This document shows, piece by piece, positions 31,917-43,285 of a stretch of DNA of 64,000 nucleotides. The DNA is from Bolinopsis microptera. Lineage: Eukaryota > Ctenophora > Tentaculata > Lobata > Bolinopsidae. Within the stretch, counting starts at the first letter, position 1. The number at the start of each line of letters is the position of its first letter. The notes beneath the pieces are model-generated. The model made no database searches. It was given only the letters and a program-made list of their open reading frames with translations, and was not told where the DNA came from. Location: contig NW_026971774.1 of the NCBI RefSeq assembly GCF_026151205.1, positions 90,001-154,000 of the forward strand, in the 5' to 3' direction. Position numbers and translations under genes: made by a program.

Positions 31917-33599
31917 ATCAAAATACTCGTTAAGATGACAATCATCTACAATGTTTATTATAATCTCAAGAGACGCAGGAATTACTGCCTGGTAATGATG
32001 CTGGTAATTACTTAATTAGATTTAGACTGATGGTCACGCACAATCCAATGTGCCATTATTTTTTCCGACCAAATAAAGTCCGTTAGGGTATTCATCCAAC
32101 GCTGATAATCGATTTATTTCGTTGAACTTAAAGTTCAACAGTGCTCGTGATTTATTTGTATATCGTTCTTGGTCGTAATATAAATTATCATCGTGCACGT
32201 GCTACCACAGGAGCAATTAAATGAGCATGTACAGCTGCTTAAGCAGTGACCACATACCCAAAAATTGTATCCTTCATATAGTATATGATAATAATTCTGG
32301 ACTGAGCGAGTTCATACTCGATCCTATATACCACCGTTTAATTACGAAAATGTTATGTCTGTTTTCGAATATTATAATAGGCGGGTTTATAATAGGTGGG
32401 TTTATACTGTTGCATTTCAACTGCGATAGTTATCAAGTCCCGGCCGTAGGCACGGGGTACACCATGCAGTATTGCTTATATTGCGGCATGGTTTCAAGTT
32501 AACTAGCAGGAACCCATCTAACCCTAAATGGTTTCAAGACTCAAGAGACTAAAATAATTATTACCTATTTAATTCGCGTTTTTGACACCACTTGGGGGTC
32601 CAAATTTTCTTATTCCTTGGCCAATTTTTTATTTTTTCATGCTGATTTGAAGGCCATTAAGGCATTTGACCCAGTCAAAAAAGTTCCAGTTTTATATCTT
32701 TTACGGTTTTTGCGGAACGTCGTGTTAAAGTTGATGCCGTGGTGTCAGTAAAATGGTACGGATATATATATATATATATCGTCTCGCTTTATATATAGTA
32801 AGATAGTAAGATATCATCTCGCTTTATACATACTCATAGTAAGATAGCTTTAAGCTCACCACTTATCTCTTAGCAGTTTAAAAAGACATCTATATTTGTT
32901 CATTTACTAGATACTGTATTCATTCATTTGATACCTATGATAACTTTTAATTAATGCATTATCAAAGGATGTAAAAAGGAAATGTTGAAACGTGGACCGA
33001 TGCAGTGTTTTCCATTGCTAGCTTCAATATCAAAATGCGCAGTTTTGCTAGTACCGTAGTTAAGTTGTTCAAAATTGTCCCACATTCAAACGACGATTTG
33101 GCGCCCCCCTAAGATGACGAAGTTGCTGGGGTTATAAGAAACCACAATAAATAAACTCTCTTTATTATTTTGTTTGCATCGACTTTGTCACGCGGTGAAT
33201 CTGGATTGTTTAACGATAAAGTCTTGATGGTTTAAACTCGGATATAAATAGAAATGAGACTAGTTTCCTTTTTTCATCTCATCTTATTATCTTAAGGTGA
33301 ATGAACAAGAAGGGACAGCTATTTTTATGCAATGATTTTTTGTAAATTTTGTGACACAGAAAACAGGGATTGGTCAACTGGAGGTGTTTTGTGGTAAACT
33401 GCCTAACAAATGTTGTTTCGTTTCGCTTCGTTTCGTAACCAAAATTATGGTAACCAAATTTATTGTGAACCAAATTTATTGGCCCTAAGGTATTCTGGTT
33501 ATTTACTGTCTGCACTCAATAAAATTATTTATTTGAATAAATTGCAACTGTTACCCAATTAGAATGTAGGCCGTCGTTTTCTTTGATACCACTCGCAAG
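31917..33599. other. Intergenic, AT-rich
   Basis: Contains a TATATATATA tract near 32765, a fragment of the CAGTGGCGTAA MITE at 33029-33125 and an isolated AATAAAGTCCGTTAGG foldback remnant near 32070. A 93-codon frame at 32221-32502 has no recognisable homology and lacks gene context. Confidence 0.45.
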
Positions 33600-35659
33600 A
33601 TGAACTGTGTGTGGAATAAGATGACACGGACAACAATTCTCCTCGCGCTGATCACTCTGTCGTTAGCAGGTCAGTTGTTACAACCTTATTATGATATTTA
33701 GTTATAGATAAAATGAAAGCAGACTTTGTTTAAGAAATATCCGATCCCATGATGATTTTCATAAATTGTTTATTGAAGTTATTTTGTAATTTTGACAGTC
33801 TCGTACAGTAATTTTATAAGTTTCAGTAGCTACTAGCTAAATAACATGCCTTCAGTTGAATACAAGGTTACAACGGATACAAGCTCTGTCGACTGGGCAG
33901 GCTCAAACAGTCACTTTTATTACAAGTTTATGGGAACGAAAGGCAGCACAACTGAGCACCTTGCTGACAATGATAATGATAGGGAGATAGGGAAAAGTGA
34001 CACCTATATGATCACAGATAACACCGACATAGGCGAGTTCAGATGTGTGTCAGTGAGACATGGCGGTAGTGATGGGTGGATGTTTAACGAGGTAAAGCTT
34101 ACTTGATTTCACTTCTGAATTTTTGTGAATTCTATTGACACACTGGTTTGACTAAAGACTAAAAATACATGTACATGGAATTAAATCAAAATTAGTCTAT
34201 AATCTATATTTTATTATTTGTGCAAGCTGTTGACGGCTCTGAGACTGAATATGAAATTTGAGCAATGAGCATTGGTTCCATTATTTACTTTGTTGTGACA
34301 TCATCCACTAAACAGAATAATGATTGAGAGTTGAGACCAATGTCTATTCAATCATTCGAATAATTTTAGGAATCATTGCTGTCAATAACTCTGCAAAATT
34401 AGGAAAAAGACTTCAAATTGATGCCGCTATTCATATTATAAATGTGCAATAAATAACGGAACTATTTCTAGGTGTTCGTTGAGATAAATGGACGTCCCAT
34501 ACCAGCGATACCGAACCTGATAGGTTGGCTCGATGATTCTATACCAGTATTGATAGAGGTAGCATTTTGCGTCACCAATTTCGGTAAGTCCAACATCAAA
34601 CATATAGAGGAAAGGTCAAATTATTTTATAACACATAGTGCTACCCGTTATTCTGCGAAACCCAGCATAAGTATTAATTGTTGCTTATTAAAAGTGGTTA
34701 ATATTTTACTTTTTAACTACTATACGGTTAAAATTCGTAAAAAGTAAACATTTTTTTACACAATTTATTATGATTATTATTAAATTATACCATTACCAGT
34801 AATAAAACCGCAAACTTACAGCTAGAATTACGGATCAGGGGCGAGACAACCTTGTTACGTATTGAGGCACTGAGGCACTTGAGGCAGTACTTTGAGGCAC
34901 TTGAGGAAGTACTTTGAGGCACTTGAGGCAGCACTTTGAGGCCCTGAGGCACTTGAGGCAGCACTTTGAGGCCATTGAGGCAACACTTTGAGGCCCTGAG
35001 GCACTTGAGGCACCACTTTGAGGCATTTGGGACAACATTTTGGGGCACTGCGGCACTCGAGGCGCCAATTTGCGGCACTCTCAAGTGTAAATGTTTCCAA
35101 ACATTGAAAACGTAATATTTAAATTTTAAACTGCCCCATATTTATGCATCTTCAAGTTCAGCGGTGAAATGAATATCGTTCTGCATTTGCCGTTAACTAT
35201 TACATAATAGCAATACGCAGTAAGTAAGTTACAATTTTGTAATGTTTGTCAAGTGCCTCAGGGTGTCAAAGTGCTGCCTCAAGTGCCTCAAAGTGCTGCC
35301 TCAAGTGCCTCAAAGTACTGCCTCAAGTGCCTCAAAGTACTGCCTCAAGTGCCTCAGTGCCTCAATGCGTCACAAGGTTATCTGTCAGGGGCTCAAACAT
35401 TCTAATTTCAGAAAATAAGGTGAGAAACAGATGCCCGCCCGAACATCCTTACTCGTTTCTTCAAAATAACAGGTGCTGCTCAAACAACAAAGAGGGCACT
35501 ACCAGTATAGAAACTTTAAAACCATACTGTGACCAGAAGACACTAGGAGATGGAAGTATATGCTGTCATGGTAACAGTATAGACTTAGAGTGTTCAAATA
35601 AACCTTGCCTCCACTTTGCTCCAATAGGTATGAAATTTGTTAATGGAAAGTATGCCTGA
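33600..35659 (+). CDS. Secreted PLAT-domain protein with Cys-rich tail
   Basis: Four exons in consistent phase (33600-33669, 33856-34091, 34472-34583, 35412-35659), all with GT/AG borders, give 221 residues. Exon 1 is a signal peptide (TTILLALITLSLA). Exon 2 is a PLAT/LH2 beta-sandwich: VEYKVTTDTSSVDWAGSN, FMGTKGST, DTYMITDNTDIGEFRCVSVRH and DGWMFNEV are the typical Y.V.V.T / G..G.S / D.F / G.....I.H / W....V pattern. Exon 3 continues it. Exon 4 has paired Cys in CPPEHPYSFLQNNRCC...GSICCHGN...CSNKPC, a module I associate with cnidarian and other invertebrate secreted proteins. PLAT domains bind lipids or proteins; ligand unknown. The CCHGN residues are encoded over an X-box-like CTGTCATGGTAAC. 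Intron 3 holds a foldback element. Confidence 0.8.
34825..35392. mobile_element. Foldback element with tandem-repeat arms, in PLAT-gene intron 3
   Basis: The left arm (34825-35065) is an array of GAGGCACTTGAGGCAGCACT-type units; the right arm (35250-35392) is the reverse complement array. Outside the arrays the ends also match inversely (AACCTTGTTACGTATTGAGG versus CCTCAATGCGTCACAAGGTT). The right end stops about 20 bp before the acceptor of exon 4. No transposase is present. Confidence 0.85.
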
Positions 35660-36373
35660 TCCGTATATCAGGGACTAAACGGCGTAAGAGCAACCATTTC
35701 TTACCTCTTCACTAATCACTAATCACTTCAATGGTGATAACCGCGCAACAATAAATTTAATTCCTAGAACTTTCTCAACTCAGATATCGTAATGAAAAGA
35801 GAATGTCCAATTCTATATCTCGCAATTAAAACTACCGTTATCGCTTTGCTGATTGGAATTCTGAGTTTTCGGATTCTGAGACCAATTGTTATCTACTCCT
35901 TATATAACTCTACGTTGGACCCCAGTCATAGTTATGACAATTGTGTTTTAACATTTATAAGTAGTTACGAGAAGGTGCGGGCGGTCTAATTCAGAGCATC
36001 ATTATACTAATTGGGGAATAAAATGTTGTATTTGAAGTATGGCTCGTCGAATAAATGTTGCAAAAATTTATTTACTTTTGGATTAATAAAGACTCCAAAT
36101 AAAAATGAAATGTTGAATTTTGTCAAGGATAAGTTATTACGATATGAAATTAAACTTGTGAAAAATCTATGTATAATTGCTTCGATAGTTACGATGCATC
36201 GGAAAAATTGACATCCTACAATAATAGTGCCTTTAAAAGAATTTCTTAATATACACTCGAAAATTAAACTCTCAAAAATTCATTCGTTACTTTACATTAA
36301 TTTATTTTCACAGAATGAGGGCCACTTAAAACTTTTAAAATCGAATGTGTCCATAAAAGTTTTAAGAGTTCAG
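35660..36373. other. Intergenic spacer
   Basis: No gene recognised. Frames at 35792-35989 (65 codons, one hydrophobic stretch) and 36011-36211 show no family signature or splice context. AATAAA-like hexamers occur near 35750, usable as the poly(A) signal of the PLAT gene. Confidence 0.4.
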
Positions 36374-36901
36374 TTAAAAACTAGCTTCAATGTCTAGGAC
36401 GTATCTCAAACCACCAGCGTTTGCTTTAGAAAGGTTAATGAAAATCTCATCTACCTTGCTAGCATCAACAATCTCAATATCAGGGTAAATATCCTTCTCC
36501 ACACAGAAATCAACGCACTCCTGAAGTGACTTCATACCCCCAACCATAGACCCAGCAATAGATTTCCGCTGAGCAAGGAGAGGAAACTGATAGAACTGCA
36601 AGGGAGCAGCTACGGCACCAAGTTGTACCAAGGTTCCGTTAGTAGAAAGAAGACCGAGATAAGTCATGAGATTGTGAGGAGCACTGACAGTGTTAAGAAT
36701 GAGATCCAGTGAGTTGTTGTGTGAGTTGATGGAGGCGGGACTGGAGGTGTCCACGTAGTGTAGTGCTCCCTTTTCTTTTGCTAGCTCCACTTTCTTGTCA
36801 CTGCTGGATACCGCTACCACTTCATGTCCTAGAGCTGATGCTAACTTGATTCCCATAGTGCCAAGTCCACCGATCCCTACTATTCCTATCTTCATCTTCT
36901 T

Positions 36902-39900
36902 CCAGCTCTTATATCAAAGAAATTCTGGAAACATGTCAAATCGACATCAAAATCTACTCGCATACCAGGAACAGTAAACTATAACGGCAGATTTAGAAAC
37001 AATCACTTAGACCAAGCTGAAATGTTCAATGAATATTTTGCTGCACAGTTTTCCGAAGCGAGTAATTATGATGTTGATATTGATTATAGTAATGACTCAG
37101 TAAACGACATTGAGTTCACTACCAGCAGAATCCGAAAAATTCTAAAAGATGTCAATGTTAATAAAGCTGCTGGTCCAGATGGTATCCATGGCAAAATTTT
37201 AAAGAACTGTAGAGATAGTATTGCATATCCACTCTCGAGCCTTTTTAAAATCTCATATAACATAGGTCAGATACCATCTGAGTGGAAATTGGCTAACGTA
37301 GTACCTGTGCATAAGAAAGGCCCCAAAACTCTAGTAGTAGAGGCTCTTACGGGCAAAAAGACGTGTTTTCTGCTACGAGTTTAGAGACCTAACCGCTAAT
37401 TGGACACAATAGTATGATGTCTAAGGATCGATAATATGTTAAGAAGTATAAATTTGGACTTATTAGTCACGTGCTATACCAATGCGCGTTTTAAACTTTG
37501 ACAGTCTATTACTCTAAGGCAAATAGAGTAATTATATTCATATTTTGTCAGCAATAAGATCACATTATTTTCTATTTAGTGTGAAAATATGAGCTAGAAC
37601 GGACATAATCTCGCTGAGTTATAGCTGTTTGAAATTTATGATGAACGCGCGGGTGCCAATTGATAACAACTAAATGCTTTTGCGCGTAGTGCGCGTCGAA
37701 AATTTGGCAAAAACGCTTGCGGAGTGACAATATTCAAACTTCGATAAAGTATATGAAGTGGGTACTTCTCGGAAAGGAAAAATTTAGGCAAACACGATGT
37801 GACTATTTTTGGGTTGATTTAATACAACTGCAAAAAATTATTCAAACTTCAAGCAAAAAAGTCAAAATTTTTACCATTTTTTTGGATTTTTACCTCAGAA
37901 CAAATAGAGGGATTTGTTTTATTTTTATACAATCTTGTGCGGCTGTCTTTTAGCTATCTTTATGCAAGTTTTGCCGACATGCCAACAAAATTAACTTGCT
38001 CAAAATATCAAAAAACATGGTTTTTTGGCCTATTTTTGGCCCAAAAATCGGTTTTTTGCGATTTTACCCCAGAACAATCAGTCCAATCATCTTGAAACCA
38101 CTTTCAATCGATTCTACGGTCAAAAATACGTCTAGTAAGGTGTATCTGGGGTCCCTAACGTATCGAGCAGACAATGCCCGTAAGAGCCTCTACTATAGTT
38201 GAAAATTATCGGCCAATCTCTCTCACCAGCCTTGTAATGAAAATTTTTGAAAAAATTGTGAGAGATGAACTGTTGGCAAAATGCCAGCATAAAATACATG
38301 ACAACCAACATGGTTTTCTTCCTCAGAGGTCTTGTACTACACAAATGGTCGGGTATATAGACTGTCTCTCTCTGTCTATCAACGATAATGTCAGAACTGA
38401 TGTGGTATACTTTGACTTTGCCAAGGCCTTTGACTCAGTTAACCATGATGTCATCCTAAAGAAATTAAAATCGGAATTTGAAATTAATGGTACACTGTTG
38501 AAGTTCATTATGAACTATCTCAAAGACCGCAAACAGTGTGTTATAATTGGGGGATCCCACTCAGAACTTAAGAATGTTGAATCTGGGGTTCCCCAAGGCT
38601 CCATTTTAGGACCTCTGTTCTTTGTACTCTTTATTAACGACATGTCAGAATGCGTAAGTGAAGGTACAAAGATAGCCCTATACGCTGATGACACCAAAAT
38701 ATGGCGTAAAATCACGGGCTGGAGAGACCATGAGATCCTACAAGCAGACATAGACGCCCTGCATTGCTGGGCAGTAAGAAACAAAATGAAGTTTCACCCA
38801 AATAAATGCAAGGTGCTCTCTATATCTAGCAAAATGAGTGAAAAGGGAATTTTGAGTTTTTTCCCCTTCCAGCTCTTTGTCTATACCCTAGATGGAACGG
38901 CACTAGACTTCGTCCAGAGTGAAAAAGACCTTGGGGTCTTTGTTAGAACTGACCTTAAGTGGGAGGAGAACATAGTCAACCTTTGTACGAAAGCTAGTTC
39001 TCGTCTAGGTCTAATGAAAAGAACTCTACGGTTTATTAACGACCGTAAACAAAAACGGGCATTCTATCTAGCGCTGGTTAGGAGCCTTTTCGAAAATTGC
39101 AGTGTTGTCTGGAGACCAACAAGTGTTGTCTTGAATAACAAAGTTGAAAACATTCAGCGCAGAGCAGTTAAGTGGATCCTTGGCGAACAGGATCATCACT
39201 ATAATGACTTAGAATACTTGGCTCGATTAAGAGAGCTAGACATGTTGCCAATGGAGCTGAAGTTTGAATACACAGACTTACTATTATTCCATCAGATATA
39301 CAATGGTCAATCTGTTCTGAAGCTCCCACCTTATTTAACCCCGATAACAACCAGTGAACAGGGTAGGTTGCGTTCAAACATAAGGCAACCCTCGAGATAT
39401 AATGAAGTTGATACATCTCAAATGCCTGATATCAACCAGAGGCGACAGAACAGACACGACCACCTTTCCCTGAAGTGTACTGTGGAAGCAAAAGCTCACT
39501 CCTTTAAGAGAAGCTTCTTCTTCAGAACACACAGTGTCTGGAATGACCTACCAACTGACCTTAAAGAGATAAGTGATGCCGGAACTTTTAAGTCAAACCT
39601 GGCAAAACACTTTTGGGACAAATTGACAGACCCTGACTAAGTTAATGAGTACAAATGATATTTATATGTGGGCCCCCGCCACTGATAGATCGGTCACGAT
39701 ACTGAATATAACAACTATAATATAAAAAGAAATCTATTAAATAATATTAAATAACATTTACGTTCTGTCACCATGATTTGACCCTGGTGCAGTCCTCAGT
39801 TAATATACTTAACTGGATTACGCGAACTTTATATCCGACTGTAATCTTGCTTTTAATCGCTGTGTGATGATACGCGCGCAATTTTTGGCGCATTATGAGT

Positions 39901-40190
39901 CGGGTCATGGATACATTATGTATTTATTTTGATAATTCTAAATTTGCGTGTTTTAGATACATTTTGTGTGTTTAGATGGAGGTGGTGTTAGTGAGTCTGG
40001 GAGTAGAACTATTACTTGTAATACGTATACCCCCAGAACTTGTACCACTTAACCATGCTTTTAGTATTTATACAATATGGACTACAACTTTTACCCTACA
40101 AATGCCTCATGATAATAATGTCGTATATTTTTAATTCTCTTTGCTGTATTGTATAATGTACTATTTGTAAAAGTTTCAAATCAAATCAAA
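36902..40190 (+). mobile_element. 5'-truncated CR1/jockey-like LINE with 10-bp target duplication
   Basis: Flanked by perfect TCATCTTCTT copies at 36892-36901 and 40191-40200. The coding part reads SKKFWKHVKS...NKAAGPDGIHGKILK...VPVHKKGPKT, breaks for a DNA element, and resumes VENYRPISLTSLVMKIFEK...FDFAKAFDSVNH...GVPQGSILGPLFF...ALYADDTKIW, ending at 39640. The 3' end is a short AAATCAAATCAAA tail, typical of CR1-like elements. Upstream endonuclease and 5' UTR are missing. Apart from the inserted element the RT frame is open, so the insertion is young. Confidence 0.93.
37335..38195. mobile_element. 861-bp non-autonomous DNA element inside the LINE
   Basis: Ends are inverted repeats beginning TAGTAGAGGCTCTTACGGG. 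The flanking TAG on both sides (37332-37334 and 38196-38198) is the likely 3-bp target duplication; excising the element plus one TAG restores the LINE frame KKGPKTLVENYRP. The interior is AT-rich with no transposase. Confidence 0.85.
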
Positions 40191-40568
40191 TCATCTTCTT
40201 ATCTCCCTTTGTAGCTCCATAGTATCTCAAGGGATCCCACATTGTTATGCCAGCACACACCTTCAAAAGATTTTGTTATTTTAATTAAATGTTGAAGAAT
40301 CAAATTCCAAATTATGTTATTTCTGGAAGTTTTTACTTTATAACAATGCTGACTGCTGGCAAGCATGGCCGTGCAATTATAATATTACTCACTATACTAT
40401 TTACCCCCTATACTACATATTATACACCCTTTACTGATTTTCAGGCATTAAGACTCACCGAAAGTAGTTCAGCAGGCAAATTTTCAGTTCAAAAAATTCT
40501 AATTCAATGTCAAAGATGACAGGAATAAAAAATAGTTATATGTGGAGGTTTTTAAGAAATTTGCGCAA

Positions 40569-41443
40569 AATACTTTATCGGACCTTATTTGGACGGACAT
40601 TACTTGAACGCTGCAGGCCCTAGCGTTCATCTTAATGTCCGTTCAAATAAAGTCCGTTCAATTAATGTCCGTCCAAGTTAAAGTCCGTTGAAATTTTTTC
40701 AAACATTTTTCCATTTCGAACTTTTTGTCCAGAATATGACAACTTTGAGAACTTTATTGTGCCGTAAGTTAACGACGGAAAGGTTCTCCTTAGTCTGCCG
40801 AAGGCACAGAAAACTCTACTAGTATATGATGTTTTCAAGGGTCACTTGGCGGAACAACATAGTTCATGAGCTAGTCCCCGCCAACATGACAAACTTGTTC
40901 CAGCCTCTAGATATTACGGTAAATCGTGTTGCCCAGGACATTGTCAAACGTTGTTATAGTTCATATAACTGAGGGGAGGTAATGAAACAGTGCTAGGAAA
41001 GCTCCACGTGATGTTAAGGTTAACATAAAGTTGTCTAAAATAAAACCACTTTACGCCGAATGGCTTGTAAAAGTTAACAATGAAATGCAGGACCGGGGTA
41101 GTTTGATAAAAAAAGGTTTCCACAAAGCTAGAAATCATTGATGCTTGTTTAAGCATGGACTATTTCATGCACGAAAACCCATTTAATGAAGATGGTATTT
41201 GATATTAGACACTGATCATTGCATGTACACATATTTTAACATTTTGAAAGCTTAATGACTGCTTTTCTTACTTACTGTATAAAAAATGGATTAAAAATCA
41301 TTTGCTGAAATTAAAAAAACGTCAAAAAATTGAAAGAAATTCGGATTTGTGATGGTTTTGAATGCCTTCGAGCGTTCATATTAATGTCCGTTCACAATTA
41401 TGTCCGTTCATGTAATGTCCGTCCAAATAAGGTCCGATAAGGT
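40569..41443. mobile_element. Foldback element, most complete copy (~875 bp)
   Basis: Starts TTATCGGACCTTATTTGG and ends with the inverse followed by TA. Each terminus is a run of half-palindromes (GAACGGACATTA / TAATGTCCGTTC) around CTAGCGTTCA. The interior includes CAAGTTTGTTCC, GTGCTAGGAAAGC and ATGCCTTCGAGCGTTC blocks shared with 30130-30995. No ORF is seen. TA next to the ends in nearly all copies suggests TA target sites, as for Tc1/mariner-related MITEs. Confidence 0.78.
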
Positions 41444-41470
41444 AATGTTTATAAACAATAATAAAGATTC

Positions 41471-41605
41471 GGCGGAATGACAGGCTGAGCGCCGCCCAGT
41501 AATGTTACATTAGTATTACCTCCCCTCAGTAATATGATAATGAACTATAACAACATCGGACTCGGACATTACTGGGCCGCGCTCAGCCTGTCATTCCGCC
41601 TAATC
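41471..41605. mobile_element. Short MITE with GGCGGAATGACAGGCTGAG ends
   Basis: About 135 bp with near-perfect inverted termini (GGCGGAATGACAGGCTGAGC and its inverse ending CATTCCGCC) plus an inner ACATTACTGGGC match. A partial copy lies near 21795-21835. Confidence 0.85.
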
Positions 41606-41639
41606 TCTGTTTATGAACATGATAGCCTGAGGTCCCCAG

Positions 41640-42155
41640 GTAACGTCGGACAATGTCCTTGGCAATGGCAACACGATTTACCGTAATATCTAGAGGCTGA
41701 GCTGGAACAAGTTTGTCATGTTGGCGGGGACTAGCTCATGAACTTCAACTATGTTGTTGAGTGCCACAATTTTGTTGACTTTTTCCGTCAAGTGACCCTT
41801 GAAAACATCATATACTAGTAGAGTTTTCTGTGCCCCCGGCAGACCAAGGAGAACCTTTCTGTCGTTAACTTAAGGCACAATAAAATTCTCATTATAGTTG
41901 TCATATTCTGGACAAAAAGTTCGAAATGGAAAAATTTTTGAAAAAATGTCAACGGACTTTAACTTGGACGGACATTAATTGAACGGACTTTATTTGAACG
42001 GACATTAACTTTAAGATGAACGCTAGGGCCTCCAGCGTTCAAGTAATGTCCGTCCAAATAAGGTCCGATAAGGTAGTTACCTTATCGGACCTTATTTGGA
42101 CGGACATTACTTGAACGGACATAATTATGAACGGACATTAATATGAACGCTAGAA
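41640..42155. mobile_element. Foldback copies joined end to end
   Basis: A partial foldback copy ends GTCCGATAAGGTA and, after GTT, a second begins TACCTTATCGGAC (junction at 42064-42091). Two termini thus face each other in a perfect palindromic junction. Confidence 0.75.
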
Positions 42156-42241
42156 GGCAATCAAAACCATCAAAAATCCAATTTTTTTGACGTTTTTAAA
42201 TTTTATCAAATGATTTTTAAATCCATTTTTCATACAGTAAG

Positions 42242-42641
42242 CTTATCTGCGATGTGCGGCTCTTACTAATTCGCTCGCCCAAAAATTTCACGTGACTTTG
42301 GTTTTTATGATTTTGCAGCCGTACAAAACGATTTTACATGAACCCTAATCCCAACCCTAACCATAACCCCGAAGCTAACCATAACCCTTACCACAACCCT
42401 AACCCTAACCCGAGCCCTAAACAATCGAATTCATGTTTTACTAGCCTGTCACGTGACCAAAACGGTTATTTGCCCATAACTCTCCGTGGAAGCATTTTTA
42501 CCCTACGTCATGGGGGGTGATTCGGAATCAGCGTCCAAAAATACACCGATTCAGATCAATTTCACACCCTAAGGGCCTTTTCACAAGAATTTTCTTAAAA
42601 TTTGGGCGAGCGATTTAGTAGGAGCGGCGATGTGCAGATAA
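42242..42641. mobile_element. 400-bp element with 40-45 bp inverted ends and telomere-like core
   Basis: Left end CTTATCTGCGATGTGCGGC...TTCGCTCGCCC and right end GGGCGAGCGA...GCGATGTGCAGATAAG are inverse copies. It sits directly upstream of a HIRAN-like ORF remnant. A partial relative of its right end is at 43440-43500. Confidence 0.75.
42339..42422. repeat. Degenerate telomere-like CCCTAA repeat
   Basis: Runs of AACCCTAACC interspersed with CCATAACCC and CCCAACCC. This resembles interstitial (TTAGGG)n with decay. It is inside the 400-bp inverted-repeat element, not at a chromosome end. Confidence 0.7.
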
Positions 42642-42642
42642 G

Positions 42643-42997
42643 GTACGAAGGTACCTACAGGACTAGATTAGATACCGTCGGTCATATACCTAGGGATGTA
42701 TCCCGGTTTGTCTTCTACTTTATCGAGATGGGTGGTATGGTAGAAGGTATCGTAGCGGACATAAGCCACCGAAGGTCGCCTATACCAAGTGGGGAGGGGG
42801 GGGGGGGGGGGGGGCTAGAGATAAAGCTTAAGCTGTACTTTAGGCATTCAAGTATCTCTCTAGTAGAGCAGTTGGTATCGTTCATTGCCCGGTACGACTA
42901 CGAGTTGGACAGACAACCAGTTGTAAAAGAAAATGTGGAGGTAGAACTAGAAGAAGCCGAAGATCAACTTCAAGATAGTGATAATGTAATAATGTGA
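42643..42997 (+). pseudogene. HIRAN-like domain ORF fragment
   Basis: The open frame after the element reads GTYRTRLDTVGHIPRDVSRF, then FIEMGGMVEGIV and, after a glycine run, LEIKLKLYFRH. VGH.PR..SR......GG.......G......GGLE is the pattern of HIRAN-like proteins common near transposons in cnidarian genomes. The glycines come from a poly(G) tract at about 42797-42815 that interrupts the domain. The N-terminus is lost in the adjacent element and there is no proper start. A decayed or transposon-linked gene piece; function unknown. Confidence 0.5.
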
Positions 42998-43114
42998 TAT
43001 TTACAATTCAGATTGTTAAAATTTTATAATACCTTGTTTTTATTAATTCAATTTCAACGATATAGTTTAGTAAAAGTCTAATGATAGCTATTGAAATTGA
43101 CTTAAATTAAAAAG

Positions 43115-43285
43115 TTGTCATATTCTGGACAAAAAGTTCGAAATGAAAAAAGTTTGAAAAAAATTCAACGGACTTTAACTTGGACGGACATTAATTGGAC
43201 GGACTTTATTTGAACGGACATTAAGATGAACGCTAGGGCCTGCAGCGTTCAAGTAATGTCCGTCCAAATAAGGTCCGATAAGGTA
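43115..43285. mobile_element. Foldback terminus fragment
   Basis: CATATTCTGGACAAAAAGTTCG through AACGGACTTTAACTTGG to GTCCGATAAGG and TA: one end of the foldback family, with the interior missing. Confidence 0.72.

Larger units (their letters stand above)
36374..40260 (-). pseudogene. Zinc-type NADP alcohol dehydrogenase exon split by a LINE
   Basis: Two pieces of one minus-strand exon: 40201-40260 (from acceptor TTTTGAAG; VCAGITMWDPLRYYGATKGD) and 36374-36901. Removing the LINE and one target copy restores the frame exactly at GATKGDKKMKIGIVGIGGLG, the known junction into the Rossmann fold of YahK/cinnamyl-alcohol-type dehydrogenases. The rest reads ASALGHEVVAVSSSD, LDLILNTVSA, LVQLGAVAAP and ends normally at EASF. 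These enzymes reduce aldehydes with NADPH. The zinc-binding N-terminal GroES-like half is not found in the window, so either upstream exons lie beyond the repeats or they are lost. The insertion makes this copy non-functional as it stands. Confidence 0.88.

Noticed and set aside
32221..32502. 93-codon frame with a hydrophobic stretch
   Set aside because: No family motif, splice partner or regulatory context; AT-rich surroundings give such frames by chance.
35792..35989. 65-codon frame with a possible membrane segment
   Set aside because: Too short and unsupported; it follows the PLAT gene stop with no poly(A)-to-promoter arrangement.
42339..42422. Chromosome end
   Set aside because: The CCCTAA-like tract is short, degenerate, inside an inverted-repeat element and flanked by genes on both sides.
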